DNA of 33,199 nucleotides from Chara braunii. Taxonomy: Eukaryota > Streptophyta > Charophyceae > Charales > Characeae. The stretch's first letter is position 1. Each line of letters begins with the position of its first letter. The stretch covers positions 1,205,608 to 1,238,806 of the forward strand of contig BFEA01000035.1 in assembly GCA_003427395.1 (NCBI GenBank), written 5' to 3'. The notes under the pieces were generated by a model. The model worked only from the letters and a program-made list of their open reading frames with translations, was not told the origin of the DNA and made no database searches. Positions 11,326 through 21,855 of this stretch are shown piece by piece. The translations under genes were made by a program, and so were the position numbers.

Positions 11326-14300
11326 TTCACTCTCATCTTGTCAAGTCCATGCTCTTGGTAGCGTTCCGGTTCTCACTTGGTTCTTCAACTTCCCATGTGC
11401 TTGTGCTTTCACTCTCATCTTGTCAAGTTTGTGCTCTTGGTATGTTTTGGTTCTCACTTGGTTGTTCAACTTCTCAGGTGCTTGTGCTTTCACTACTCAT
11501 ACTCTCATCTTGTCAAGTTCGTGCGCTTGATAGTGTTTCGGTTCACACTTGGCTGTTTAACTTATCATGTGCTTTTGCTTTCACTCTCATCTTGTCAAGT
11601 TCGTGCTCTTGGTAGTGTTCCGATTCACACTTGGTTGTTCAATTTGTCATGTGTTTGTGGTTTTCAATCCCATCTTGTCAAGTTCATACTCTTGGTAGTG
11701 TTCCGGTTCTCAGTTGGCAGTTCAACTTCCCATGTGCTTGTGCTTTCACTCTCATCTTATCAAGTTCGTGCTCTCGGTAGTGTTCCGGTTCTCACGTGGC
11801 TGTTCAACTTCTCATGTGATTGTGATTGCACGACTCATACTCTCATCTTGTCAAGTTTATGTTCTTGGTAGTGTTCCGGCTCTCACTTGGTTGTACAGCT
11901 TCTCATGTGCTTGTGCTTTCACTCTCATCTTGTCAAGTCCATGCTCTTGGTAGTGTTCCGGTTCACACTTGGCTGATCAACTTCTCATGTGCTTGTGCTT
12001 TCACTCTCATCTTGTCAAGTTCATACTCTTGATAGTATTTCGCTTCTCACTTAGTTGTTTAACTTCGCATGTGCTTATGCTTTCAGTCTCATCTTGTCAA
12101 GTTCGTGCTCTTGGTAGTGTTCCGGTTCTCATTTGGCTATTCGACTTCTCATGTGCTTGTGCTTTCACCAGTCATACTCTCATCTTGTCAAATTCATACT
12201 CTTGGTAGTGTTCCGGTCCTCACTTGGTTGTTCAACTTCCCATGTGTTATTGCTTTCACTCTCATCTTGTCAAGTTCGTGCTCTTGGTAGTGTTTCGGTT
12301 CTCACGTGGTTGTTCAACTTCTCATGTGTTTGTGCTTTCACTATTTATACTCTCATCTTGTCAAGTTCGTACTCTTGGTAGTGTTTCGGTTTACACTTGA
12401 CTGTTTAACTTATCATGTGCTTGTGCTTTCACTCTCATCTTGTCAAGTTCATGCTCTTGGTAGTGTTCCGGTTCACACTTGGCTGTTCAATTTCTCATGT
12501 GCTTATGCTTTTCAATCTCATATTGTGAAGTTCATACTCTTGTTAGTGTTCCTGCTCTCACTTTGTTGTTCAACTTCCCATGTGCTTGTGCTTTCACTCT
12601 CATCTTGTCAAGTACGTGCTCTTGGTGATGTTCCAGTTATTACTTGGTTGTTTAACTTATCATGTGCTTGTCATTTCACTACTCATACTCTCATCTTGTC
12701 AAGTTAATGTTTTTGGTAGTGTTCCGGTTCTGACTTGGTTGTTCAACTTCTCATGTGCTTGTGCTTTCACTCTCATCTTGTCAAGTCCGTGCTCTTGGTA
12801 GTGTTCCGGTTTACACTTGGCTGATCAACTTCTCATGTGCTTGTGCNNNNNNNNNNNNNNNNNNNNNNNNNNNNNNNNNNNNNNNNNNNNNNNNNNNNNN
12901 NNNNNNNNNNNNNNNNNNNNNNNNNNNNNNNNNNNNNNNNNNNNNNNNNNNNNNNNNNNNNNNNNNNNNNNNNNNNNNNNNNNNNNNNNNNNNNNNNNNN
13001 NNNNNNNNNNNNNNNNNNNNNNNNNNNNNNNNNNNNNNNNNNNNNNNNNNNNNNNNNNNNNNNNNNNNNNNNNNNNNNNNNNNNNNNNNNNNNNNNNNNN
13101 NNNNNNNNNNNNNNNNNNNNNNNNNNNNNNNNNNNNNNNNNNNNNNNNNNNNNNNNNNNNNNNNNNNNNNNNNNNNNNNNNNNNNNNNNNNNNNNNNNNN
13201 NNNNNNNNNNNNNNNNNNNNNNNNNNNNNNNNNNNNNNNNNNNNNNNNNNNNNNNNNNNNNNNNNNNNNNNNNNNNNNNNNNNNNNNNNNNNNNNNNNNN
13301 NNNNNNNNNNNNNNNNNNNNNNNNNNNNNNNNNNNNNNNNNNNNNNNNNNNNNNNNNNNNNNNNNNNNNNNNNNNNNNNNNNNNNNNNNNNNNNNNNNNN
13401 NNNNNNNNNNNNNNNNNNNNNNNNNNNNNNNNNNNNNNNNNNNNNNNNNNNNNNNNNNNNNNNNNNNNNNNNNNNNAACTTCTCATGTGCTTGTGCTTTC
13501 ACTCTCATCTTGTCAAGTCCGTGCTTTTGGTAGTGTTCCGGTTCACACTTGGCTGATCAACTTTTCATGTGCTTGTGCTTTAACTCTCATCTTGTCAAGT
13601 TCATACTCTTGGTAGTGTTTAGGTTCTCACTTGGCTGTTCAACTTCTCATGTGCTTGTGATATCACTCTCGTCTCATCAAGTTCATGCTATTGGTAGTTT
13701 TCCGTTTCACACTTGGTTGTTCAACTCCCCATGTGTTTGTGCTTTCACTCTCATCTTGTCAAGTTCATGCTCTTGGTAGTGTTCCGACTCTCACTTGGTT
13801 GTTCAACTGCCCATGTGCTTGTGCTTTCACTCTCATCTTGTCAAGTTTGCGCTCTTGGTAGTGTTGCGGTTCTCACTTGGTTGTTCAACTTCTCATGTGC
13901 TTGTGCTTTCACTACTCGTACTCTCATCTTGTCAAGTTCATACTCTTGGTAGTGTTTCGGTTCGCACTTGGCTGTTCAATTTCTCATGTACTTGTGCTTT
14001 CACTCTCATCTTGTCAAGTTCGTGCTCTTGGTATTGTTCCGGATCACACTTGGTTGTTCAATTTCTCATGTGCTTATGCTTTTCACTCTCATCTTGTCAA
14101 GTTCATACTCTTGGTAGTGTTCCGGTTCTCACTTGGTTGTTCAACTTTCCATGTGCTTTATGCTTTCACTCTCATCTTACCAAGTTTGTGCTCTTGGTAG
14201 TGTTCCTGTTCTTACTTGGTTGTTCAACTTCTCATGTGCTCGTGCTTTCACTACTCATACTCTCATCTTGTCAAGTTTATGTTCTTGGTAGTGTTCCAGT

Positions 14301-16740
14301 TCTCACTTCGCTGTTCAACTTGTCATGTGCTTGTGCGTTCACTCTCATCTTGTCAAGTTAGTGCTCTTGGTAGTGTTCTGGTTCACACTTGGCTGATCAA
14401 CTTCTCATGTGCTTGTGCTTTCACTCTCATCTTGTCAAGTTCATACTCTTGATAGTGTTTCGGTTCTCACATAGCTGTTTAACTTCCCATGTGCTTGTGC
14501 TTTCACTATCATCTTGTCAAGTTCGTGCTGTTGGTAGTGTTCCGGTTCTCATTTGGCTGTTCGACTTCTCATGTGCTTGTGCTTTCACCAGTCATACTCT
14601 CATCTTCTCAAATTCATACTCTTGGTAGTGTTTCGGTTCTCACTTGGCTGTTCAACTTCCCATGTGCTGTTGCTTTCGCTGTCATCTTGTCCAGTTCGTG
14701 CTCTTGGTAGTGTTTCGGTTCTCACTTGGTTGTTCAACTTCTAAGGTGTTTGTGCTTTCACTACTCATACTCTCACCTTGTCAAGTTCGTGCTCTTGGTA
14801 GTGTTTCGGTTCACACTTGACTGTTTAACTTATCATGTGCTTGTGCTTTCACTCTCAGCTTGTCAAGTTCGTGCTCTTGGTAGTGTTCCGGTTCACACTT
14901 GGCTGTTCAATTTCTCATGTGCTTATGTTGTTCAATCTCATATTGTCAAGTTCATACTCTTGTTAGTGTTCCGGTTCTCACTTGGTTGTTCAACTTCCCA
15001 TGTGCTTGTGCTTTCACTCCCATCTAGTCAAGTACGTGCTCTTCGTAGTGTTCCGGTTCTCACTTGGCTGGTCAACTTTTCATGTGCTTGTGATTTCACT
15101 ACTAATACTCTCATCTTGTCAAGTTCATGTTCTTGGATGTGTTCCGGTTCTGACTTGGCTGTTCAACTTCTCATGTGCTTGTGCTTTCACTCTCATCTTG
15201 TCAAGTCTGTGTTCTTGGTAGTGTTCTGGTTCACACGTGGCTAATCAACTTCTCATGTGCTTGTGCTTTCATTCTGATTTTGTCAAGTTCATACTCTTGG
15301 TAGTGTTCCGGTTTTCACTTGGCGGTTCAACTTCTCAGTGCTTGTGCTTTCACTCTCGTCTCGTCAAGTTCATGCTCTTGGTAGTTTTCCGTTTCACACT
15401 TGGTTGTTCAACTTTCCATGTGCTTGTGCTTTCACTCTCATCTTGTCAAGTTCATGCTCTTGATAGTGTTGCGGTTCTTAGTTGGTTGTTCAACTTTTCA
15501 TGTGCTTGTGCTTTCACTACTCATACTCCCATCTTGTCAAGTTCATACTCTTGGTAGTATTCTGGTTCTCACTTGGCTGTTCAATTTCTCATGTGCTTGT
15601 GTTTTTCACTCTCAACTTGTCAAGTTCGTACTCTTAGTAGTGTTCTGGTTCTCACTTGGCTGTTCAACTTCCCATGTGCTTGTGCTTTCTTTCTCATCTT
15701 GTCAAGTTCGTGCTCTTGGTAGTGTTCCGGTTCACACTTGGCTGTTCAACTTCCCATGTGCTTGTGCTTTTACTCTCATCTTGTGAAGTTCGTGCTCTTG
15801 GTAGTGTTCCGGTTCGCACTTGGCTGTTCAATTTCTCATGTGCTTGTCTTTTTCACTCTCATCTTGTCAAGTTCATGCTCTTGGTAGTGTTCCAGTTTAC
15901 ACTTGGCTGATCAACTTCTCATGTGTTTGTGCTTTCACTCTCATCTTGTCAAGTTCATACTCTTGGTAGTGTTCCGGTTCTCGCTTGGCTGTTCAACTTC
16001 TCATATGGTTGCGCTTTCACTCTCGTCTCGTCAAGTTCATGCTCTTGGTAGTGTTCCATTTCACACTTGGCTGTTCAACTCCCCATGTGCTTGTGCTTTC
16101 ACTTTCTTGTCAAGTTCATGCTCTGGGTAGTGTTTCGGTTCTCACTTAGCTGTTCAAATTCTCATGTGCTTGTGCTTTCATTCTCATCTTGTCAAGTTCA
16201 TACTTTTGGTAGTGTTCCGGTTCACACTTTGTTGTTCAACTTGTCATGTGCTTGTGCTTTCATTCTCATCGTGTGAAGGACATGCTCTTCGTAGTGTTCC
16301 GGTTCTCACTTGGCTTTTCAAGTTCTCATGTGCTTGTACTTTTACTACTCATAATTTCATCTTGTCAAGTTCGTGCTCTTGGTAGTGTTCCGGTTCTCAC
16401 TTGGTTGTTCAACTTCGCATGTGTTTGTCCTTTCACTACTCATGCTCTCATCTTGTCAAGTTTGTGCTCTTGGTAGTGTTCCGGTTCATACTTTTTTGTT
16501 CAACTTCCTATGCGCTTGTGCTTTCACGCTCAACTTGTCAAGTTCCTGTTCTTGGTAGTATTCTGGTTATCACTTGCATGTTCAACTTCTCATGTGCGTG
16601 CTTTTACTCTCGTCTTGTCAAGTTATTGCTCTTGGTAGTATTCCGTTTCACACTTGGCTGTTCAGCTCCCCATGTGCTTGTGATGTCACTCTCATCTTGT
16701 CAAGTTATGTTCTTGGTAGTGTTTCGGTTCTCACTTGGCT
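11326..16740. repeat. Large minisatellite: about 82-bp unit with 90-bp variants and higher-order structure
   Basis: Roughly 60 or more tandem units, each containing CTCATCTTGTCAAGTTC, CTCTTGGTAGTGTTCCGG, CACTTGGCTGTTCAACTT and CATGTGCTTGTGCTTTCA. Unit starts at 11332, 11414, 11504 and 11586 give spacings of 82, 90 and 82. Longer units carry an extra 8-9 bases (ACTCATACT type) before CTCATCTTG. Because 82 is not a multiple of three, many frames stay partly open on the plus strand, but the apparent proteins only rephase the same repeat. The array is interrupted by an N gap. The order of variant units recurs over kilobases, so whole blocks have been duplicated. Confidence 0.97.
12847..13476. other. 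Assembly gap (630 unknown bases) inside the minisatellite
   Basis: A continuous run of N. Both flanks are satellite units, and the unit just left of the gap (from 12745) is nearly the same as the unit just right of it (from 13477), so the true gap may be much smaller or absent. Confidence 0.99.
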
Positions 16741-16920
16741 GTTACTACTGAAGGATGGGTGACCGACATTTCGATGTTACTACTGTGGGATGGTTGACCA
16801 GCATTTGGATGTTGCTACTGTGGGATGGGTGATTGACATTTGGTTGTTGATACTGTGGGATGGGTGACCGACATTTGGCAGTTACTGTTGGGGCATGGGT
16901 GACCGGCGCTTGGTTGCTAG
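16741..16920. repeat. 35-bp tandem repeat, about five copies
   Basis: Units built on GTTACTACTGTGGGATGGGT and GACCGACATTTGG start at 16741, 16776, 16811, 16846 and 16881, a constant 35-base period. A partial sixth unit follows. The first unit directly continues the last 82-bp unit at CACTTGGCTGTT, so the join between the two arrays is seamless. Confidence 0.92.
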
Positions 16921-16956
16921 TGCGGGAGGGTGGTTTGATTAGGACTAGGACCTTTT

Positions 16957-17046
16957 TCTCTCTCTCTCTCTTTCCCCCTCTTCCTTCTCCTTCTATCGAT
17001 TCCTCTCTTTCACTCCCCCTCCCTCATTCTTCCCTCTGCTTCCTTC

Positions 17047-17123
<77 letters not shown>

Positions 17124-17124
17124 N

Positions 17125-17187
<63 letters not shown>
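16957..17187. repeat. Pyrimidine-rich tract and (TC)n microsatellite
   Basis: A CT-rich strand from 16957 becomes an almost pure TC dinucleotide run at 17053-17187, with one unknown base at 17124. Length is unreliable in a tract like this. Confidence 0.97.
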
Positions 17188-17191
<4 letters not shown>

Positions 17192-19947
17192 TTTTCTTTC
17201 TCTATTATCTCGCTCTTCGTCCTACCCTCTCCACCCTTCCACCACTTGGCATATAACTAACCCACCCCACTCACTTGTTACATTGTCAAGGACGAACAGT
17301 GAGAATAATTTGTCCTCACTTGGCGGAGAAAGTGGGCAAGGGAAGGGTTGTCGGTCCCTTGTGCCGCCGAGAAGGAAAAGGGGGAGACACGTGAGCCATT
17401 GAGAGAAGTCCAGTCCGAAAAAGGACTAGACCAAGTTGGTACTTAAGACGAGGTCAGTTTGACTCAACCATTTTCCTGACTGCATGACTATGAGAAGAGG
17501 ATGGACTGATCGAGCAAAGGAAGGAGAACAATGAGAAGCCAAAGAGAACGAAAGATTAGGCATATGGGAAAGGTCATGTGTTGACCCCAATGGGGGATTG
17601 TATTGGTCTTTGCTTTCGTGTGGGATTGTGCAGGTAAGTAAAGTCTTGGGATGTCTTGAGCGGGACCGGGCCGGGAGAAATCGGGCGGCAAAGGAAAAGG
17701 GGAAGAGGGGTGAAGGGGCTACGGACCCTTAGTGTAGAACTGGATCATGAGGGAGACCTTTGTGCTTAAGACTTGGAATGCGAAACAAAAGAAAGGGATG
17801 AGGCTTGTTGCTAATCGGACTGTGAAGTAGCCTGTGCATGCATGTGAAGGCCCCGAAAGGACTAAGGGGTCTGCTCCAATGACGATGGATAAAATATATG
17901 AGACACAAGGAGTGTGTAGAGGCGAAAGGGAAGACAACGTTCCCGCACCCCGATAACGCCGTAAGATTGTTCTGCTTAGGGAAATGGTGTGTGGCCGAAG
18001 GATGACGCTTAGCCTGCGCACAAGAGAAGAAGAACTCCCAAAAAACCCCGGGACTGCCTGCGTATTGGAAGGAGCATTTTCTTGAGAACACAACCAAGAC
18101 TAAAAAAAAAATCAGCGTTTGCAGAATGACCAGCGAGACTACCACCCGGCGTGAGGGCTGAGCTACATTCCTAATGTCAAAGCTCGCTCGCGCAATGGCC
18201 CACCCCCATCCATCTCAAAGCACTAGGTGGGGATGACCCTGGGACGAACGGCCCGCGCCCTGAGCATGAGCGTGGGCGGGATGAGCCAAATGGGACCCGC
18301 AGTGGGGTTGACCAAGGCTCGAAAGTCTACCGGGGTTCAGCCCTACAAAATTGGTGGAGGTGACGGGCAAGGGGGTTAAACTGACCCTTGCGATTTCGGA
18401 GGGGGCGCCCGACGCATTGACCTGTACATAACTTAAGATAAGGGAATGAGGACTTGTGCTTGCCCTACCCCTTAGAGTGGTTGGGCACATGGCATGGCCA
18501 GGCCTGGAGGAAAAACATGGATGCTACACACTTGATCAGCTTACTCCCTTGTGGAGTAGATCTAGCCCCCCTCCTTTGGTGCTGGTGTTCGCCATCCGAA
18601 GGAGCCTCGGGCGAGTCGCAGGTCGACCCTTCCTCTTTGTATGAAAGAAGGGCTCCGATTACCTGGTAGGCGGTTGGCACTTCGGCTTCAGCCGGAGTCC
18701 AATGAAAATCCCACGGCGGAGTGATCCGGCCGACTGGGTGCCCTTCTCACCTCTTCTTTTGAGCCCAGCGGGATCATGCACTCTACACTTGAAATGCTTG
18801 AAGGAACCTACATGAACACATTGGGTCATGAAGAAGGAACAATCCTACCCTATGAAAGGACAGACAAATGCAGATAAAGGGAATGAAGGGAGTTGTTAGA
18901 TTCCTAAGAAAACTAGCTCCCCCTAGAAGACGCTCACGAAAAGGAACCAACTACTATGTATGGAAGTAAGGGGAGTGACACTCATTGTCCTGAGAGAAAA
19001 CTGTGAGTTATGGGTAGGAAGCGCTGGGTGCACCAAGGGAAAGACACTTGAAACGTCGTTTCTTTTGCAGTGCGGCCGGGTCTCATATGCGGAGGTCGGA
19101 CCACTGAGCTGTCGGACGGGAGTTGGTCTCGGCGGTTTATTAGTAGCACTCTCTCCCGGGCGGACCGAGCATGGCTCTGCACCTTGCCCAGGCGGGATGC
19201 GAAACGTCTCCTCAAGCGGGGCTTAACTTGTCGGCTGGCGGAGGGGGACCACTGTGTGTGAGGCAAGAAGGGGGCCTCGGAGACGATTAGTAGCCTTCCG
19301 TAGTACGGTTTGAGAAAGGCTGATTCTTATCGGACCGATGGAAGTGAATGCCCAGACAACTGACTATTGCTCCTAACGGGGTGCGCGGGTTGATTCCCGG
19401 TACCAACGGGGGTATGCAAGAGCGGCAAGACGGGATGGGGTATTTTGGGCGAACGGAGAGGGGTAACACCCTGTGCCGGAGCCTGGGTACCACGCTCGCG
19501 ACGGTTGAGTTGCGCTTGAGGTATGGGATAAAACTCTGTCGAAGGTACCAGCGGAGAGGCCATATTGGGGTAGGCCGGTGAGGAGATGACCGACCCGTAT
19601 GTGAGATTGCCTGATTTTTTTTTTGTGTATTCCCCCTCTGGAAAAGATCACTGAGTTTGAATTGTTGCATGGGGTTTGACTCTCGTCTATTCTCACCTCC
19701 CTATCTAAGTCTACACGAGTGAGAGATGATTGTAAGGAAGGAGGATAGAGGTCAGTCGGAATGGAACCAAGAGAAAGAATGTTGGGTAGTGAATGGCCGA
19801 CCGAGGGTACTATGGGAGGGTGGTACTTAGGAATGGGGATGAAAACTAGGGAGACCTTGATGAGGGGTCTGAAATAATTCTCATCCAGAATATAGATTGA
19901 CCTGATAAAAATGGGGGGGGGCGTCCGGTGCTCTCTTACGAAAACAG
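17188..19947 (+). other. Unassigned sequence, possible 5' leader or LTR region of the Gypsy element
   Basis: About 2.7 kb without a recognisable gene. It is purine-rich on the plus strand, like the Gypsy element that follows, which is the main reason to think it belongs to it. I looked for sequence shared with 30900-33199 that would mark an LTR pair and saw none. A strong splice donor occurs at 17634, and tRNA-like stretches occur near 19045-19110 and 19316-19402. Open frames here are short and lack domains. Confidence 0.4.
17634..17641 (+). other. Strong 5' splice donor candidate (CAG|GTAAGTAA)
   Basis: TGTGCAG|GTAAGTAA is a near-perfect donor. It is the best one I see upstream of ORF A and could join a common leader to the acceptors before ORFs A, B, C, gag and D. 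Whether it is used cannot be told from sequence. Confidence 0.4.
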
Positions 19948-19968
19948 GGGTCGGGTGCTAGAAACAAG

Positions 19969-20779
19969 ATGGTGCGGTGGTTGTCATCTCCGATCTATAC
20001 CAGTGGTCCGGAAATGGCGGTAGATGTAAAGGATGGAGTATTGGTCGTCCTCCCGGAAGAAGGAACGTGGACAGATCTAGAACCAGCCTATCAAACCATA
20101 ATGCTGGACAAGGAGAACGCGTTCCTCTGGATAGAAACGATATGGACTAAAGTCAGCTTGACGAGGTTGTCACCAAGCTTGATGGATCTGGAATTCCGAG
20201 GGACGGTGAAAGCCCGAGGGTGGGTCTACTTATCGCAAGATGGGGAGAACGCTATGGTCATAGACTTGATACTAGGGACCACGCCGGGCGAATTATTTAG
20301 GAAGGCAGAGAGGGAGGTTGTATGGGCTGCATGTCAGCGGGCAGAAATGGAAATGGAAAGGGTACATGTGCGAGTGGAACTCGGGGATAGAGGAAGCGTG
20401 AGGCAACCCGTCAGGACGATGAGATGTGTGTTGCCTTCCTTTCTGGTAGACACGGTCTTCAGAACTCGAAGCAGGCTAGTACAGATATGCCAATCCATGA
20501 TGAACCTTGGGCTATACCAATGCGCAGGCAGGACTTCTTCCGACTGTCAGTAAAAATGGGGCCTTTTGAAGGAAATACTGCGGAGGAACTGACCGAGATG
20601 CTGAATTGCCTTAGCATAGACAATGTCTTTGTCCTAGCTTTGTGCATTGGGGGATAGTCTACAGGAATGTGGCAGTAGGGGAGACATTCCTGGAGGGGGT
20701 GAAGGAATTATTCTACGACGAAGAAGATGATCTCAGTGACGATGACGAAAGGGATAAGATAGAGGATTGGGATTTCTGA
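19969..20779 (+). pseudogene. ORF A: unknown protein family, first of three tandem homologues (frameshifted)
   Basis: I do not recognise this family. From ATG 19969 one frame gives 180 or so residues. Homology to ORF C then continues in a second frame from about 20515 (MGPFEGNTAEEL) and a third from about 20640 (VAVGETFLEGVKELF) to TGA 20777-20779, about 270 codons in all. Landmarks shared with ORF C are ENAFLWIETIWT against DNAFIKVECLWT, RCVLPSFLVDTVF against RCGVPRFMIDLNF, and the GPF motif. The C-terminus is strongly acidic (DEEDDLSDDDERD). I see no signal peptide or membrane segment. The ATG lies 22 bases after a possible acceptor (AAACAG|GGG, AG ending 19947), and GAG|GTAAGG directly follows the stop. 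Two frameshifts mean this copy is inactive. Confidence 0.6.
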
Positions 20780-20820
20780 GGTAAGGGACTTATTAGCGGA
20801 AACTGAGTGACTTGGCGCTG

Positions 20821-20825
20821 TGCAG
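20821..20825 (+). other. 3' splice acceptor candidate before ORF B
   Basis: GGCGCTGTGCAG|GAAA lies 10 bases before the ORF B ATG at 20836 and closely resembles the acceptor before ORF C. The donor-like GTAAGG at 20781 lies only 45 bases upstream, too short for most introns, so a distant donor is more likely. Confidence 0.45.
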
Positions 20826-20835
20826 GAAAAAAACG

Positions 20836-21583
20836 ATGGCTAGGGAACAGTTGCTGATGGACTGCGCTTTCAAAGGATGGGAAGCAAGGCGACTCAGAGG
20901 GGGGGTAGAAATGCCTATATCAATGGAAAACGAATGGAGAGGGACCACGTGCGACTGGGTTGGGTTTGAGGTTGTCCCGGGACTATCATACAGAATGAAT
21001 CTGGAATCCAATAAGGGAAGAGGAAGGCTGGGACGAGATAGCCGAGGGCAAAGTGGAATCAGTCGGAACAGTCGTTCTTTCCGAGGAAGGATGACACTTG
21101 TTTTGCACCATGATAGCAGTGAGACAGGATCCGATGTGGCTTCTGGGGGATGCGAATGCGCGAACCCGGAAGGAGGGCAAGAGGTTCGCCAACGAAGGAT
21201 GGGATGAAGTCAGTAGTAGGGTTGTGATGGGAGGATGGAAGGAACTCAAGCCTCCCAGTCTGCGAACAACAGCTTGGGTGCCTCAGCTCGGGGCGGAGTG
21301 GTTTGGGGGTTTCGACCACATTTTAGGAATAACCGACTCCTTGAGAGGGACGCACATAGGGTGTGCCTGACTGACTGAGGAATTTTATAGGACCTCGTTG
21401 AAATACGGGCCCTTCTACGGTGATAAAGCCTTGGAAATTCTCACCATTCAGAGAATAGGTAAGTATGACCGCCTAGAGGGAGACGCGGCAGCCTGGGACG
21501 CCATAGTTACCCGGGAGGCGGCGACCGCTCCATCCTACGTAGATGATGTTTTCAAATTGTTTGGCGTACTGTGGTTTGATTAA
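20836..21583 (+). pseudogene. ORF B: second tandem homologue of the same unknown family (frameshifted, two stops)
   Basis: The first part runs from ATG 20836 in one frame to about 21020. Similarity to A and C then continues in the next frame from about 21029 to 21583, with TGA stops at 21092 and 21368. The family landmarks are weaker but ordered: KVESVGTVVL against LEVTGTLYL of C, GGWKEL against GSWREL, then FYRTSLKYGPFYGDKALEI against MFYDIFVEHGPFWGNRAQEL, and a final YVDDVFKLF against YLAGVAQLF. The N-terminal 60 residues do not clearly match the other two. A strong donor-like GTAAGTAT at 21459 lies inside the ORF. It is about 245 residues if the frames are joined. Function is unknown; this copy is dead. 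Confidence 0.55.
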
Positions 21584-21833
21584 AAGACCAGGAAATCGGA
21601 CGCCGTGGGGAAATCAAAGTGTGCGGGGGTGTGCATGTAAACTAGGGGGTAACATACGATAGGGGCATGTACATTAGTTTGGCAGGGCGTGCGAGGAGAT
21701 TGAAACAAGGAAAGGCGTTCGACCATTGTGGGCGCAGGGCAGAAAAGAAGAAAAGGGACATGAGCGGGAAGGGAAACGGTAGGAGGATGAGCAGTTGCTG
21801 AAGAACGGGCTATGATCCTCTCTATTTGGGCTA

Positions 21834-21838
21834 TGCAG
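21834..21838 (+). other. 3' splice acceptor candidate before ORF C
   Basis: GGGCTATGCAG|GAAATC, with a modest pyrimidine run (CCTCTCTATTT) upstream, lies 17 bases before the ORF C ATG at 21856. It shares the TGCAG|GAAA core with the acceptor before ORF B. Confidence 0.5.
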
Positions 21839-21855
21839 GAAATCACCAAACAACG

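Noticed and set aside
12755-13615. Long open frames across the unknown bases
   Set aside because: They exist only because N is not read as a stop.
11326-16740. CRISPR-like array
   Set aside because: Units are contiguous with no unique spacers, units are too long, and the context is eukaryotic with no cas genes.
11326-16762. Many plus-strand open frames of 60-190 codons with a repeated cysteine-rich, hydrophobic pattern
   Set aside because: They are the 82-bp satellite read in rotating frames. The same bases give all three versions, starts and stops follow the repeat, and no signal outside the repeat supports a gene.
16860-17402. 180-codon frame rich in Ser-Leu
   Set aside because: It is translation of the (TC)n microsatellite.
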